From Ruegeria marisrubri (GTDB lineage: Bacteria > Pseudomonadota > Alphaproteobacteria > Rhodobacterales > Rhodobacteraceae), in the NCBI RefSeq assembly GCF_001507595.1, contig NZ_LQBQ01000039.1, positions 1 through 64,000 of the forward strand: DNA of 64,000 nt, read 5' to 3'. The number at the start of each line of letters is the position of its first letter. The stretch's first letter is position 1. The position numbers were made by a program, and so were the translations under genes. The notes beneath the pieces are model-generated. The model did not search any database. It was given only the letters and a program-made list of their open reading frames with translations, and was not told the origin of the DNA. Positions 37,359 through 46,483 of this stretch are shown one piece after another.

Positions 37359-39608
37359 TCACTCCTCGGCCAGTCGCATGGTCGCTTCGACTTCGGCGCC
37401 GTTGCGCAGCACTGTCAGGCGCGCCTCGGACTGGCCTTCGGCAACGAGCGCCGCAAGGATCTTGTCCAGGCTTTCCGAAGTGTCGATCTGCTGGCCCGTA
37501 ATGGCTTCGTTCAGAAGAACATCGCCAGTATTCAGATCGCTTGTGTCGGCGGCTCCGATTTGTGTGACCTTTGTGCTCCAGGTGCCGTTGCCGTCGCTTG
37601 TGGCCGCAAGGGTGACGCCGTTTGCCAGCCCGAACACCCTGACCGCGGGCAGGGCCAGCAGGCCGTTGACGACCTTGGTTTCACCCATAGGACGATAGCG
37701 GGCGACCACGCGGATATGGCCGTCGGGATCCACGTTGAGATTGTCGAGAACCTGGGTTGCGAACGTGGCGCCATCGCGGACCGGCTCGCCGTTCAGCGTG
37801 TAGATGACATCGCCCTTGCTGACCCAGTCACCTACCACCGACATGTCGGCCTGGGGATCCACGCCGGTGATGGCCACCACGTTGGCGGTGGACAGGCGGC
37901 GGATGCTGGTGGTGAAGGGCGGGTCGATGTCCCAATGCGCGAATGCCACCTGATCCTCTTTCAGGTTCACCGGCTCGGCCGGGGCCGAAGCGGCCTCTTC
38001 CAGCCTTGCCGCGGGCTCCTCGACCGGCTCGGCAACGCTGACGGCCTCGGGCGCGGTCTCTTCGCCTGCCTGGGCAGGGGCCACGGCCGCGGTTTCTTTG
38101 GCGGCCGGCGCGGCGGCGGGCTGTTCGGCGAGGGGTTGGCCGGTGGTTTTCGGTGTACCGGCTTCCTGTGCAACGGTTTCTGGTTCGACGGTGGCCTCGG
38201 TCGCGGCGGTCTGAACGTCTTCTGCAGCCGCTGCTTCTTCTTCGGGGTTGCCGACGGGCGGTTCCGCCCCGGAAACGGCGATGGATTCCGCTGGTTCGAC
38301 CGGTGCGCCCGCAGAGTCCGCCGGCTTTCCGCGATCGCCGCCGGACAGGGCAAAGATGCCACCCGCCGCGAATGCGACGATCACTGCCGCAACCCCGGCA
38401 AGCACTGTGCCCTTGCTGCGCCCTCCGCTCTGAACCACCGTATCGACGGCCGCCAAGGGCTCTTCCTTGCCGGTGAACCCGGTCTTTGCCTGCGCTGCTT
38501 CCTCCTCGGCATTCAGGGCAATGTCCGGGTTGCCGGCCAGCAGGGCGTTTACGACGGCCTCGGCGTTTTCGGTCTCTGCCCGTATGCGCTCTTTTTCTGC
38601 TTCGCTCAGTTCCTCTTCGTCCTCGCGGTCGACCGCGACGATCACCGAAACGGGTCGATAGCCGAAGGTTTCGAAGACAACGCCGGGCCCGCGGAACATG
38701 CGCAACCAGTCCAGGGCGGTTTGCAGCCTGTCCGCCGCATGAACCTCCATCGCCTTGTCGATCGCTTCGAGGAAACCCTTCGGGTAGCCCTGGAACCGCC
38801 CGGCCAGCGGCACATAGGGGTCGGGCTGGCCGGTGTTGAAGGCATTGAGGCGTGTCTGGCCGTCAACCGGACGCTCGCCGCTGATGGTGTGATAGAGCGT
38901 GGCAGCAAGCAGATACAGGTCGCTGCTGGGACCCTGCTGGGAACCCCGAACATAGAATTCATGCGGTGAATACCCGTCCTTGATGACACGCAGCGTCAGC
39001 AGGGCGGCGTTCTGGTTGGCGGCCTGCTCGCGGGCGGCGCCGAAATCGATCAGGATCGGCTCTCCGTGCTCGTCGATCAGGATGTTGTCCGGCGAGATGT
39101 CGCGGTGCAGCATGCCGCTGTCATGGATGAACGACACCGCCGACAGCATTTTCTCCGTCACCTGGACGATGAAGTCGGGAGAGGTCTTTTTCAGCGGGTC
39201 CTGAACATAATCCAGCAGGTCGCAGCCCCGGATCAGGTCCATCGCGATATAGGCGGTCTGGTTGTCCTCGAACACCTGGTGCACATCCACGATATTGGGG
39301 TGCACCAGCCGCGCATGGTTGCGGGCTTCCTGGATGAACAGGTCGATGATCGCGCGCAGATCGTCCTTGTGCGCCGGGTCGATCGCCTCGACAGCATCGC
39401 CGTTCCGGCAGCACAGCGCGCCGGGATAGCATTCCTTGATCACCACGTCGCGGTCGAGGCTGTCACGCGCCAGATAGGTGATCCCAAAACCGCCGTTGCT
39501 GAGAAATCGAATGATTTCATACTGACCGCGCAGGAGCTTTGCCCCCGGCTTCAACCCTTCGATGTGGTTTGCGTCATGCGTTTGTCCGACAGCCTGGTTG
39601 TGGCTCAT
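37359..39608 (-). CDS. Transmembrane Ser/Thr kinase with periplasmic PDZ-like repeats
   Basis: The protein has 749 aa from ATG 39608 behind AGGAAG. Kinase domain ~30-310: glycine loop LSNGGFGITYLA, Lys58 in VVIKE, HRD at 168-170 with ISPDN, DFG at 188-190. A single membrane span is at ~401-422. A Pro/Ala/Glu-rich linker (~430-550) leads to two PDZ-like units (~570-640 with GDVIYTLNGEPV, ~655-749 with LNTGDVLLNEAITGQQI). Topology puts the kinase in the cytoplasm and the PDZ-like part in the periplasm, where the LysM proteins reside. The gap of 215 bases to the FHA gene is the largest inside this part of the island apart from the kinase leader. Confidence 0.9.
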   Translation of the reverse strand: MSHNQAVGQTHDANHIEGLKPGAKLLRGQYEIIRFLSNGGFGITYLARDSLDRDVVIKECYPGALCCRNGDAVEAIDPAHKDDLRAIIDLFIQEARNHARLVHPNIVDVHQVFEDNQTAYIAMDLIRGCDLLDYVQDPLKKTSPDFIVQVTEKMLSAVSFIHDSGMLHRDISPDNILIDEHGEPILIDFGAAREQAANQNAALLTLRVIKDGYSPHEFYVRGSQQGPSSDLYLLAATLYHTISGERPVDGQTRLNAFNTGQPDPYVPLAGRFQGYPKGFLEAIDKAMEVHAADRLQTALDWLRMFRGPGVVFETFGYRPVSVIVAVDREDEEELSEAEKERIRAETENAEAVVNALLAGNPDIALNAEEEAAQAKTGFTGKEEPLAAVDTVVQSGGRSKGTVLAGVAAVIVAFAAGGIFALSGGDRGKPADSAGAPVEPAESIAVSGAEPPVGNPEEEAAAAEDVQTAATEATVEPETVAQEAGTPKTTGQPLAEQPAAAPAAKETAAVAPAQAGEETAPEAVSVAEPVEEPAARLEEAASAPAEPVNLKEDQVAFAHWDIDPPFTTSIRRLSTANVVAITGVDPQADMSVVGDWVSKGDVIYTLNGEPVRDGATFATQVLDNLNVDPDGHIRVVARYRPMGETKVVNGLLALPAVRVFGLANGVTLAATSDGNGTWSTKVTQIGAADTSDLNTGDVLLNEAITGQQIDTSESLDKILAALVAEGQSEARLTVLRNGAEVEATMRLAEE

Positions 39609-39956
39609 TTCTTCCTGCCCGTAATACTCGTTTCTGCGGCCGGGATGACGGGGCAAATGGCCCGGATGCTCAAGGCGAAATCAACCGCAGTCCTTTCAGG
39701 ACTCGGTTAGACTGCTCAAATGCGTCCTAATTTGGGCCGCCCCGTGGCGTCACTATGGATCGGAAAATGGCTCTATCAACATATTGCGTCAGCCTGAATC
39801 TTTGGCGCTATATATTGATTCTTTTGTGCCGGAAATTGGGGGGCTTCCCCAAAAAAACGGCGATTGGTCAACGAATTCGAAACAATGGCGGGCGATTCTC
39901 CCGGCTTCGATTCGACCTCGAAGCGGCGCAACGCGGCCGGACCAGACAGGCCGCTG
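39609..39956. promoter_or_regulatory. AT-rich leader between dynamin gene and kinase gene
   Basis: A 348-base stretch without a credible gene. It is AT-richer than its surroundings (~39770-39880, with TATATA at 39811-39816), so an internal promoter for the kinase-FHA-PP2C-LysM half is likely. A perfect inverted repeat AGTCCT-TTC-AGGACT lies at 39689-39703, 80 bases upstream of the kinase start on its strand, and TTGGGG/CCCCAA arms with a run of A lie at ~39837-39858. No clear terminator closes the dynamin half. Confidence 0.45.
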
Positions 39957-41261
39957 TCAGGTGCCCGTCCTGGACTGGGGGGCGGCGGCCAGGGTACCTG
40001 CCCATGCCAGGCTGTCGCCAAGCTGTGTCAGGATGCTGACAGCATCCCGGAGCGGGGCGTCACCGCTTTCGAATTGCAGCAGCAGCAACAGATCCGTCGC
40101 CTTTTCGAATTCGCGGGGAATCCAGTCTGCCGCGGGGTCGATCTCGGCGCCGTTCTCCAGCCGCTCGGCAAAGTCCTCGACGATTTCCTGACAACTGCGC
40201 AGGAAATCGGCCGGGGGGATGTCCGAAGATTCCTTGAGGTCATCGTAGATCCCCGCGATCGCATCCAGCCAGTCCTGCAGGACCGGGTTCGACAAGGGCG
40301 GCATGACCGTCGAGAGACTGTCCTGAAGCGTGGGCGCGGTTGCCTCTGGGCGCGGCGTCTCGGGATCATCCGCCTCCGTCTGGCGTTCTAGCTCTGCCAG
40401 GGCAGGCAGGAACAGGTTTTCGATATCGGCCCGGGCCGCCGCGATATCCCGCTTGCGGCGGGTCGAGGCGGTTTCGAGAACCTGTTCCGCCAGACGCTGC
40501 CCGCCGCAGGATTCCCACAGGGCGAAATCCGGTTCGGGCTCATTGGACATTGCCTTTACGGCGACCGGCGTTCCGATCGGAATCACCGACTGGAACAGGC
40601 CGTCTCGTTCGCTCTCCAATCGGTCCAGAACACGATCGAGTGAATCGCGCACCGTCGGAAGGTCGGCATGGGTGACCACCAGCAGGCTGTTGTCACGCAG
40701 CTCCTGCGGAACCTGCGACCAGAGATGGCGCTCGGTTTCCCGCCATGCGTTGGTTCCATTGGTGCACCAGATGGCGCAATCGACGAATTTCAGAAGCTCA
40801 AGGGTCTTCTTGTAGCTGTCATCCAGCGCGCCCGAGCCGGGCAGGTCGAACAGAGAGATCTCGCGCAGCGCCGGAGAGTTCACGCCGACAGAGATGAAAT
40901 CAGGCTCGTCGGCCGCGGCTTTCTCGAGCGCCACGCCGGCATAGGTCTTTGTCGGCTTGTCCCACCAGCCCACCGTGGTTTCCGGTTCTTCCGCGTGGGT
41001 CACGATGACCAGCGGCAGCGGCAGGTGCTGCGGCCCGGTTGGCAGAATGTCGGCACCGGCAAGCATGTTCGCCAGACTCGACTTTCCGGCGCCGAATTCG
41101 CCGGCAAAGCCGATCGAGACGGCGCTCGACAGCCGTTCGGCATGTTCCTTGGCGCGGCCGCGCAGGGCGTCGAGCTCTTTCGAAACCGGACCCTCTTCGG
41201 TCGCAGACAGAAAGCGTTCCAGTTGCCGCACTTCCTGTTCCGTTCCTGGGAATTCGATCAC
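39957..41261 (-). CDS. Dynamin-like GTPase, small member of pair 2
   Basis: The protein has 434 aa from a GTG at 41261. GTPase motifs: P-loop GEFGAGKS (54-61), G3 as DLPG in ISLFDLPGSG, G4-like THAD. The segment CTNGTNAWRETERHLWSQVP is almost repeated in the small GTPase of pair 1 (CTHATQAWRETERAMWISLP), showing the two are paralogues. The C-terminal half is helical and acidic. The GTG overlaps the stop of the upstream large GTPase as GTGA and has GGAGG upstream, so the two are translationally coupled, as expected for hetero-oligomer partners. Family knowledge: bacterial dynamins often work in such pairs (for example the Campylobacter DLP1/DLP2 pair). Confidence 0.82.
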   Translation of the reverse strand: MIEFPGTEQEVRQLERFLSATEEGPVSKELDALRGRAKEHAERLSSAVSIGFAGEFGAGKSSLANMLAGADILPTGPQHLPLPLVIVTHAEEPETTVGWWDKPTKTYAGVALEKAAADEPDFISVGVNSPALREISLFDLPGSGALDDSYKKTLELLKFVDCAIWCTNGTNAWRETERHLWSQVPQELRDNSLLVVTHADLPTVRDSLDRVLDRLESERDGLFQSVIPIGTPVAVKAMSNEPEPDFALWESCGGQRLAEQVLETASTRRKRDIAAARADIENLFLPALAELERQTEADDPETPRPEATAPTLQDSLSTVMPPLSNPVLQDWLDAIAGIYDDLKESSDIPPADFLRSCQEIVEDFAERLENGAEIDPAADWIPREFEKATDLLLLLQFESGDAPLRDAVSILTQLGDSLAWAGTLAAAPQSRTGT

Positions 41262-43300
41262 TCTGCTGCCTCCGTCAGTCTTTTTTCCTCGGCCACCGGG
41301 CCAAACACGGAGCCGAGTTCCTCCACGATCCTTCGGGCGCGGTTCAATGCGACCTGGGCATCGGCCCGTGGGTTCGCCCGGCCCCGTTCCGGCCGGTTTT
41401 CGAGATGGCCTGCCAGCAGGGCCATGTGGTGTTCCAGAACCGTTTCCATCCGCTCCAGCAGATCGGTTCGCGCGGTATCCACAAGATCGTCGCCGATCAT
41501 CTCGAATTCCTCGATGATCATCGTCTCGGCCCGGTCCACGACATTCTTGCGCGAGATCAGGCGGGACAGCCAGGTGACGCGCAATTCGACCGTGATGCCG
41601 CGGGTCAGGGGCGTCGTGTCGGGCTTGAACCAGCGCACGGCGCTTGTGTTCATCTTGTTGTCGGGCGAGTCCTGCCAGCCGGGCAGGGCATGGACAACCG
41701 CGTTGCTTTGCATGTCGATGGCGTAGAATTCGCTGAGCATCCGTTGCCGGATGACCTGCGTCGCATCCAGGAGCAGTTCCCGCATGCGTTGACGCAGAGC
41801 CGTGAAATTCAGCTCTGTCGCGCCACCTTTCGCGAGCAGGGGCGACTTTCCGTCTGGGCCCCGAACGACCAGGGCCACCGACTCGCTGATCGTGTCGTCC
41901 ATCAGACCGCGCAGGTTTGCGAAAATGTTGTCCATCTCCTCGGTCAACTCGGCCGATTTCGCAGCGACCAGCTCGCGCAGCGCGGCAAGCGCATTGTTGT
42001 TCCCGCCCTGTTCGGAGGATTCCGTGCCGGTCTCTTGCTGCAGGGCCCGCAACCTCGCTTCGCAGCGATCGAGTTCGCCGCGGGCAAAGCTGTCGAGATG
42101 CTGCCACGCCATCTGCAACTGCTCGCCGCGCGGTCCGGCCGCAAGGGCCGTGGTGACATGGTTGCGCAGGTCAGGCAGGCCGGAGGCCGTCATCGCCGCC
42201 AGCCGCAGCACCGCGTCGCGGCTGATCGGGCCCGACCCCTGTTTCATCTCCTGAACGCCGTCGAGATAGGTTCTCATCTGCTCGGGATGCGCCCGGAGCC
42301 ATGCCAGGATCTGATTGTGGTCGATGTCGCCGTCATCTCCGGTGAGGGCATAGTGTGCCCATTGGGCGCTGCCCATCAACACCTTGATGTCCGTCTGGCC
42401 CAGCGCCTTTTCCAGCCCTTCCTCGACGCTGGCGCGCACCATCTCCGCGTCCTCTGCGCCGTTGCCCAGCTCGTCCACCCGGTTGACGAAGACAACGATC
42501 TGCCCAAGTTCCAATGCCTGCATCAGGCGAAACAGCTTCAGATCCGCCTGCGACAACGCCTGGTGCGCCGACAGGACGACGACGAAGAAATCCGATTCCC
42601 TGAGATACTGCCGCGAGATTTCTTCGCGGATCAGCAGTGGGTCGTTGACGCCGGGGGTATCGGTCACGGTCAGCGGAAACGGGAAATGGCCAAGCTCGAA
42701 ATAGACGTCGGCCTTGCGGGTCACGTCGCTGTAAAGTCCGCGATCGGATCCGCCGCCCTGCTCTTCGCCCTCGGCCGGTTCGTCCCCGGCACAGACATAG
42801 CGCGCCAGATCTTCCGAGGTCAGGTCCTCGAGGTCGTGGCTTTGACCCAGCAGCGCCTCGTAGCTGTCGCCGAGACGCAGCCGGGCGCGGGTCTTCATCG
42901 CCTCGACCTGTTCTTCGATCAGCTCGCGTTTGTAGCTGTCCTCGTCGTCGGGGAACATGTTGCGCAGTTCCTCGCCCTCGGCGATCAGCGCCTGCCACTG
43001 CTTGTTGTCGAAGAAATGGAACTCGGCGCCGGATGTCCGCCCCGAAGGGTGACCGAAATGCATGTCGGTGATCACGGTCGTCCAGGGGTTCACGTCCGAG
43101 GGCAGAAAATCGGCCTGACCGGTGAAGCCGTTGATAAGACGTGACTTGCCCGCCTTGATCTGACCGACGAAGGCAATGCCGGGTTTGAGATCCGACAGAT
43201 CCCGGATGATGCGCGATATGAACTGGCAGGTTTCGCTGCTGGCCGTCTCGTTCATTTCTTCGGCTATCCGGATCAATTCCCGGCGACTGGCTTCACTCAT
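41258..43300 (-). CDS. Dynamin-like GTPase, large member of pair 2
   Basis: The protein has 680 aa from ATG 43300 (MSEASRREL, with AAGG upstream; the frame is open 11 codons further). P-loop GQIKAGKS (46-53), switch region LPSDVNPWTTVIT, G3 DTPGVND, G4 NRVD. The C-terminal ~300 residues are helical, as in dynamin stalk regions, and carry a basic/aromatic patch VTWLSRLISRKN that could be a membrane-contact tip. It is homologous over its length to the large GTPase at 46484-48496. Downstream coupling is by a GTGA overlap. Confidence 0.87.
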   Translation of the reverse strand: MSEASRRELIRIAEEMNETASSETCQFISRIIRDLSDLKPGIAFVGQIKAGKSRLINGFTGQADFLPSDVNPWTTVITDMHFGHPSGRTSGAEFHFFDNKQWQALIAEGEELRNMFPDDEDSYKRELIEEQVEAMKTRARLRLGDSYEALLGQSHDLEDLTSEDLARYVCAGDEPAEGEEQGGGSDRGLYSDVTRKADVYFELGHFPFPLTVTDTPGVNDPLLIREEISRQYLRESDFFVVVLSAHQALSQADLKLFRLMQALELGQIVVFVNRVDELGNGAEDAEMVRASVEEGLEKALGQTDIKVLMGSAQWAHYALTGDDGDIDHNQILAWLRAHPEQMRTYLDGVQEMKQGSGPISRDAVLRLAAMTASGLPDLRNHVTTALAAGPRGEQLQMAWQHLDSFARGELDRCEARLRALQQETGTESSEQGGNNNALAALRELVAAKSAELTEEMDNIFANLRGLMDDTISESVALVVRGPDGKSPLLAKGGATELNFTALRQRMRELLLDATQVIRQRMLSEFYAIDMQSNAVVHALPGWQDSPDNKMNTSAVRWFKPDTTPLTRGITVELRVTWLSRLISRKNVVDRAETMIIEEFEMIGDDLVDTARTDLLERMETVLEHHMALLAGHLENRPERGRANPRADAQVALNRARRIVEELGSVFGPVAEEKRLTEAAE

Positions 43301-43370
43301 GACACTACCTTTTGACGGCGTATTCGCCGGCAACTCTTGACAGGAACAATTTTAACGGTTGGGCGGAACC

Positions 43371-44237
43371 TCATGTCGAGCCACCCGCAAGTGTTTTCCA
43401 CAGGCTCACGACGGCCCCCAGCTTGCGGGTCTCGTGCACCGCAGCGGAGGTAAGGCTGCCATCGCGGAAAATGGCGAGCCCCGCCGCCTTGCCGCCCGAG
43501 GGCCGCAGAACGATCAGCTGGGGATGGGTCAGGGTCGAGGCGCTGTCGGCGTCCCAGCCGGCGAGATCCCGCGCGAACTGGGCCAGCGCGTCGGCGCTGG
43601 GGCAGAGCGGGGCGCCGGCGCTGCACAGGCCGTCGGATTCGACCGGCTCCAACGAGCTGGAGTCGATCAGGACACGGCCGGTGGCAAAGCGTTCCGAACC
43701 CTGAAAAAAGTCCCGGGCCAGGGATCGGTCTTGCGGCTCCGCGACCGGTTCGGGCGCGGATTCGGGCACGGAATCGTCCGAAACGACGGCGACACGCGGA
43801 TCGCCGGGCAGCTCGATTGCCGCACAGGCCTTTTCGATCTCGCTCATCGTGATCCCGACGTCATCCGCATCGGGATCGGTATCCGGGCGCAGGGAAACCA
43901 GTTCAAGCGGCGCCGGCGCACTGCTGATCGCAGAAATGAGGCTGGCGAGCCTTTCGGTGATTTCCTCTCGGGAATCGGTCTCGAAATCGGGCAACTCGCC
44001 CTGGCTGCCCTCGATCACGTCCGTCACGCGCGAGCTTCCGACCTCGAGGGCAAGAAGATCGCCGTTGGCCGCGGTGAATTCGAGCCTGCGCGGCAGGACG
44101 GTGCCGCGAATCGTCTTGAGAATGGCGCTGCGGCGCAGTTCGGCGGTCTCGCCCTGAACATGCACGGCAGGAGACACCCGTGCCGACACGGACCGGCCGA
44201 TTTCGGCGAGCATGTCGAGTATTTGCGTGTCTACCAT
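43371..44237 (-). CDS. Unrecognised protein of the dynamin island
   Basis: The protein has 288 aa, no signal peptide and no membrane segment. The N-terminal ~90 residues (ILDMLAEIGRSVSARVSPAVHVQGE, LRRSAILKTIRGTVLPRRLEF) look like a small alpha/beta unit, the middle (~100-190) is acidic, and the C-terminal ~80 residues (PQLIVLRPSGGKAAGLAIFRDGSLTSAAVHETRKLGAVVSLWKTL) look like a compact fold. I do not recognise a family. It lies 22 bases from the roadblock-like gene and 70 bases from the large GTPase of pair 2, all on one strand, so a role with the GTPases is likely. Confidence 0.7.
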   Translation of the reverse strand: MVDTQILDMLAEIGRSVSARVSPAVHVQGETAELRRSAILKTIRGTVLPRRLEFTAANGDLLALEVGSSRVTDVIEGSQGELPDFETDSREEITERLASLISAISSAPAPLELVSLRPDTDPDADDVGITMSEIEKACAAIELPGDPRVAVVSDDSVPESAPEPVAEPQDRSLARDFFQGSERFATGRVLIDSSSLEPVESDGLCSAGAPLCPSADALAQFARDLAGWDADSASTLTHPQLIVLRPSGGKAAGLAIFRDGSLTSAAVHETRKLGAVVSLWKTLAGGST

Positions 44238-44259
44238 CCCATCATCCTCTCAACCCGCT

Positions 44260-44661
44260 CTAGACCGCCGCCGCGACCGGTCCGAGGCTCAAATGTGATT
44301 TTGTCAGGGCAAGACCGAGATTCGCGCTGTCGCGGCAGATGTAGCAGACGACGTGGTCCGGGTATTGCGGCGTTCGAAGGAACACGTGCAACCGGCCGTT
44401 CGAGAACACGGCGATCTCGCCAAAACCCGGTGACTCGGGATCCTGCGCGCCGGCGGCGCGGAGCATCTCTTCGAACGCCTGCACGCCGCGGCCCTGGAAC
44501 AGGTTGGCCACCGCGATCGCAAGATTGCCCAGCGCGGCCTCGCATTCCGGATCTTCGCCCTGGACGCTCAGCAGCATCCCGGTGCCCATGTCGACATACC
44601 CGGCTGCGATGCAGTCGGGGATGGTTTCCATCGCGGCTTTCAGTGCGGTTTCAATGGACAT
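44260..44661 (-). CDS. Roadblock/LC7-like small protein
   Basis: The protein has 133 aa. The pattern of an N-terminal helix (ALKAAMETIPDCIAAGYVDMGTGMLLSVQ), a second helix (LGNLAIAVANLFQGRG), then beta strands (IAVFSNGRLHVFLRT, HVVCYICRDSANLGLALTKSHL) fits the roadblock/LC7 fold of MglB-type GTPase regulators. The match is by fold pattern only and could be wrong. Roadblock proteins act on or scaffold GTPases, so a position between two dynamin pairs is suggestive. It is 131 bases downstream of the small GTPase of pair 1. Confidence 0.6.
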   Translation of the reverse strand: MSIETALKAAMETIPDCIAAGYVDMGTGMLLSVQGEDPECEAALGNLAIAVANLFQGRGVQAFEEMLRAAGAQDPESPGFGEIAVFSNGRLHVFLRTPQYPDHVVCYICRDSANLGLALTKSHLSLGPVAAAV

Positions 44662-44792
44662 GGCGACGTCTGGCTATCCGTTTCGGGTTTCTTCAGATAC
44701 GGCGCGTATCGAACTGCGCCGGACCGATCGTTAACATGGCAAGGCATGGGGCGGAACGATCAATCCCGCCGCCATCACGATTTCTCTTTTTG

Positions 44793-46475
44793 TTACAGGA
44801 CGCGCCATCCGGCCTCGTTCAACCCGCCATCCTGCCGGGCGTCTTCGTCCGCATCCAGGTTCCCATGCGGCAGATGTTCCGCTGCGACTTGGTCGAACTC
44901 TTCCAGGAACAGTTCGAACACGTCCAGAAGCTCTTGGCGGGTCTCGGGCAGGTCTCCGGTTTCGACGACGGCCTTCCACATCTGCGAGGCGCTCAGCAGT
45001 GCTCCGTCGGACGACTCCAGGGCGTTGTGCAGTGCGGTCTCACCCTTAGTCGTGCCGTCGCCTTCAGAATGCGTGGCCGCGTCCCTGATGAGGCGCGAAA
45101 TCGGCAGAATTTCCGCCCCGTCCATGTCTTGTGCCGACTTGCCGAAATCTGCGAGGCTGTCGTCCTCGTCCAGTGCGGCCGGCGATGCCGGGTCCGCCAG
45201 ATCGTTCGACAGTTGCTCGGCTTCCTCGTGACCAGGCTGGACGGGGCCGAGATCCGGCAGATCATCGGACATGTCCGGGGTATCGCCGATCACATCCGAT
45301 GCCCCGGTCATCCCCTGAACCGTGGCGTCCGCGAGATCAGGCGTCTCTTCGCCTTCGGCCGAATCCCGGAAGAACGCACGCAAGCTATCCTCGGTGACGC
45401 CAGAGTGTTCTTCCACGATGGGCTCAGGGTTGACCTGAGCGCGCAGCTTGTCGGCCTCTGCGGCGTCTATGCGGCGTCGCGCCGAGCGGTCGGAGGCGTC
45501 CGCGTCACGAGGCGATACGCGCGACGGACGTATGGGGAAATTCGTGATGGACCCCGGTTCCCCGCTGGCCGCGCCATCCTCGGAGAGCGGGTTGAGCAGC
45601 TTGAGCGGGGCTGCCGAGACCTGGTCCTCCGGTTGGTAGTCGGAGGTGGCGAAGGTGGCCTCGAGGTCCTTGACCGGGACCTCCCTCCTGGGGGAAACGG
45701 TGCCCGCGTCCACATGGTAGCGTGCCAGCAGTTCGGCCCTGTGGTCCATGATGCTTTCGGTGATTTCCAGAAAGCTGTCGATGACCTTGCCGCCGCCGCT
45801 GCGGACCCAAAGCTCGGCGTCGCAGGTCTTGTCGCGTGCGGTGATCGCATCGCGGGCAGAAAAGAGGATGGAGCGGTTGAACAAAGATCCGGTTTCGCGG
45901 TTCACGCGCCGCAGAACCTTCTGGCGGTCCTTGGTGTTGAGCGCGTCCGCGCGGGTGATCAGCAGAAGCGAGTGCTGCTGGACCCGCTCGGGCAAGGAGA
46001 TCCACATGGCGCGCTCGGTTTCGCGCCACGCCTGGGTCGCGTGGGTGCACCACAGCACCCCGTTGGCCTGGCCCACCGCACGCTGCCAGACATCCGACGA
46101 GATATTCGGGTCTGAAATGCCGGGCGTGTCGATCAGATCGACCGCCTCGAGTATGTCCGCCTCGAGATAGATCCGGATGAACTGCGCGTCGTTGACGCCG
46201 ACCTCATTCAACTGATCCAGTTCGATCGTCTGCTTGGTGCCGTCATGGTGCTGCACATAGGCGGGTCGCCTGCCCCACGAGAACCAGACCGGCGGCAGCT
46301 GAGTCGCCGTGACCTGCGTTGGCAGAGCCTGTCGTCTGAGCAGGAAATTCATCAGGGTCGATTTGCCGGCGCTGAATTCCCCCATCAGCACAAACACGGG
46401 CTTGCGGCGGGACCACTGCTCGAGGCGTTCGTGCTGCTGGCGAGAAACGAAGCGGATTTTGTTTTCTTTTGCCAT
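44793..46475 (-). CDS. Dynamin-like GTPase, small member of pair 1, with acidic tail
   Basis: The protein has 560 aa from ATG 46475; a GTG at 46487 overlapping the upstream stop as GTGA is an alternative start. P-loop GEFSAGKS (32-39), G3 DTPGISD, G4 TRAD, and AWRETERAMW shared with the pair-2 small GTPase. After ~270 residues of GTPase domain comes a long Asp/Glu-rich, Ser/Thr-containing region (~285-500), then a helical end (TRQELLDVFELFLEEFDQVAAEHL) resembling the helical C-terminal segment of the pair-2 protein. The Thr-containing acidic region is a plausible target for the island kinase and FHA protein (inference). Confidence 0.82.
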   Translation of the reverse strand: MAKENKIRFVSRQQHERLEQWSRRKPVFVLMGEFSAGKSTLMNFLLRRQALPTQVTATQLPPVWFSWGRRPAYVQHHDGTKQTIELDQLNEVGVNDAQFIRIYLEADILEAVDLIDTPGISDPNISSDVWQRAVGQANGVLWCTHATQAWRETERAMWISLPERVQQHSLLLITRADALNTKDRQKVLRRVNRETGSLFNRSILFSARDAITARDKTCDAELWVRSGGGKVIDSFLEITESIMDHRAELLARYHVDAGTVSPRREVPVKDLEATFATSDYQPEDQVSAAPLKLLNPLSEDGAASGEPGSITNFPIRPSRVSPRDADASDRSARRRIDAAEADKLRAQVNPEPIVEEHSGVTEDSLRAFFRDSAEGEETPDLADATVQGMTGASDVIGDTPDMSDDLPDLGPVQPGHEEAEQLSNDLADPASPAALDEDDSLADFGKSAQDMDGAEILPISRLIRDAATHSEGDGTTKGETALHNALESSDGALLSASQMWKAVVETGDLPETRQELLDVFELFLEEFDQVAAEHLPHGNLDADEDARQDGGLNEAGWRVL

Positions 46476-46483
46476 TGGTCTTC

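Noticed and set aside
41262..42107. N-terminal extension of the small pair-2 GTPase
   Set aside because: It reads through the large GTPase gene in another frame; the GTG at 41261 with GGAGG and a GTGA overlap is the convincing start.
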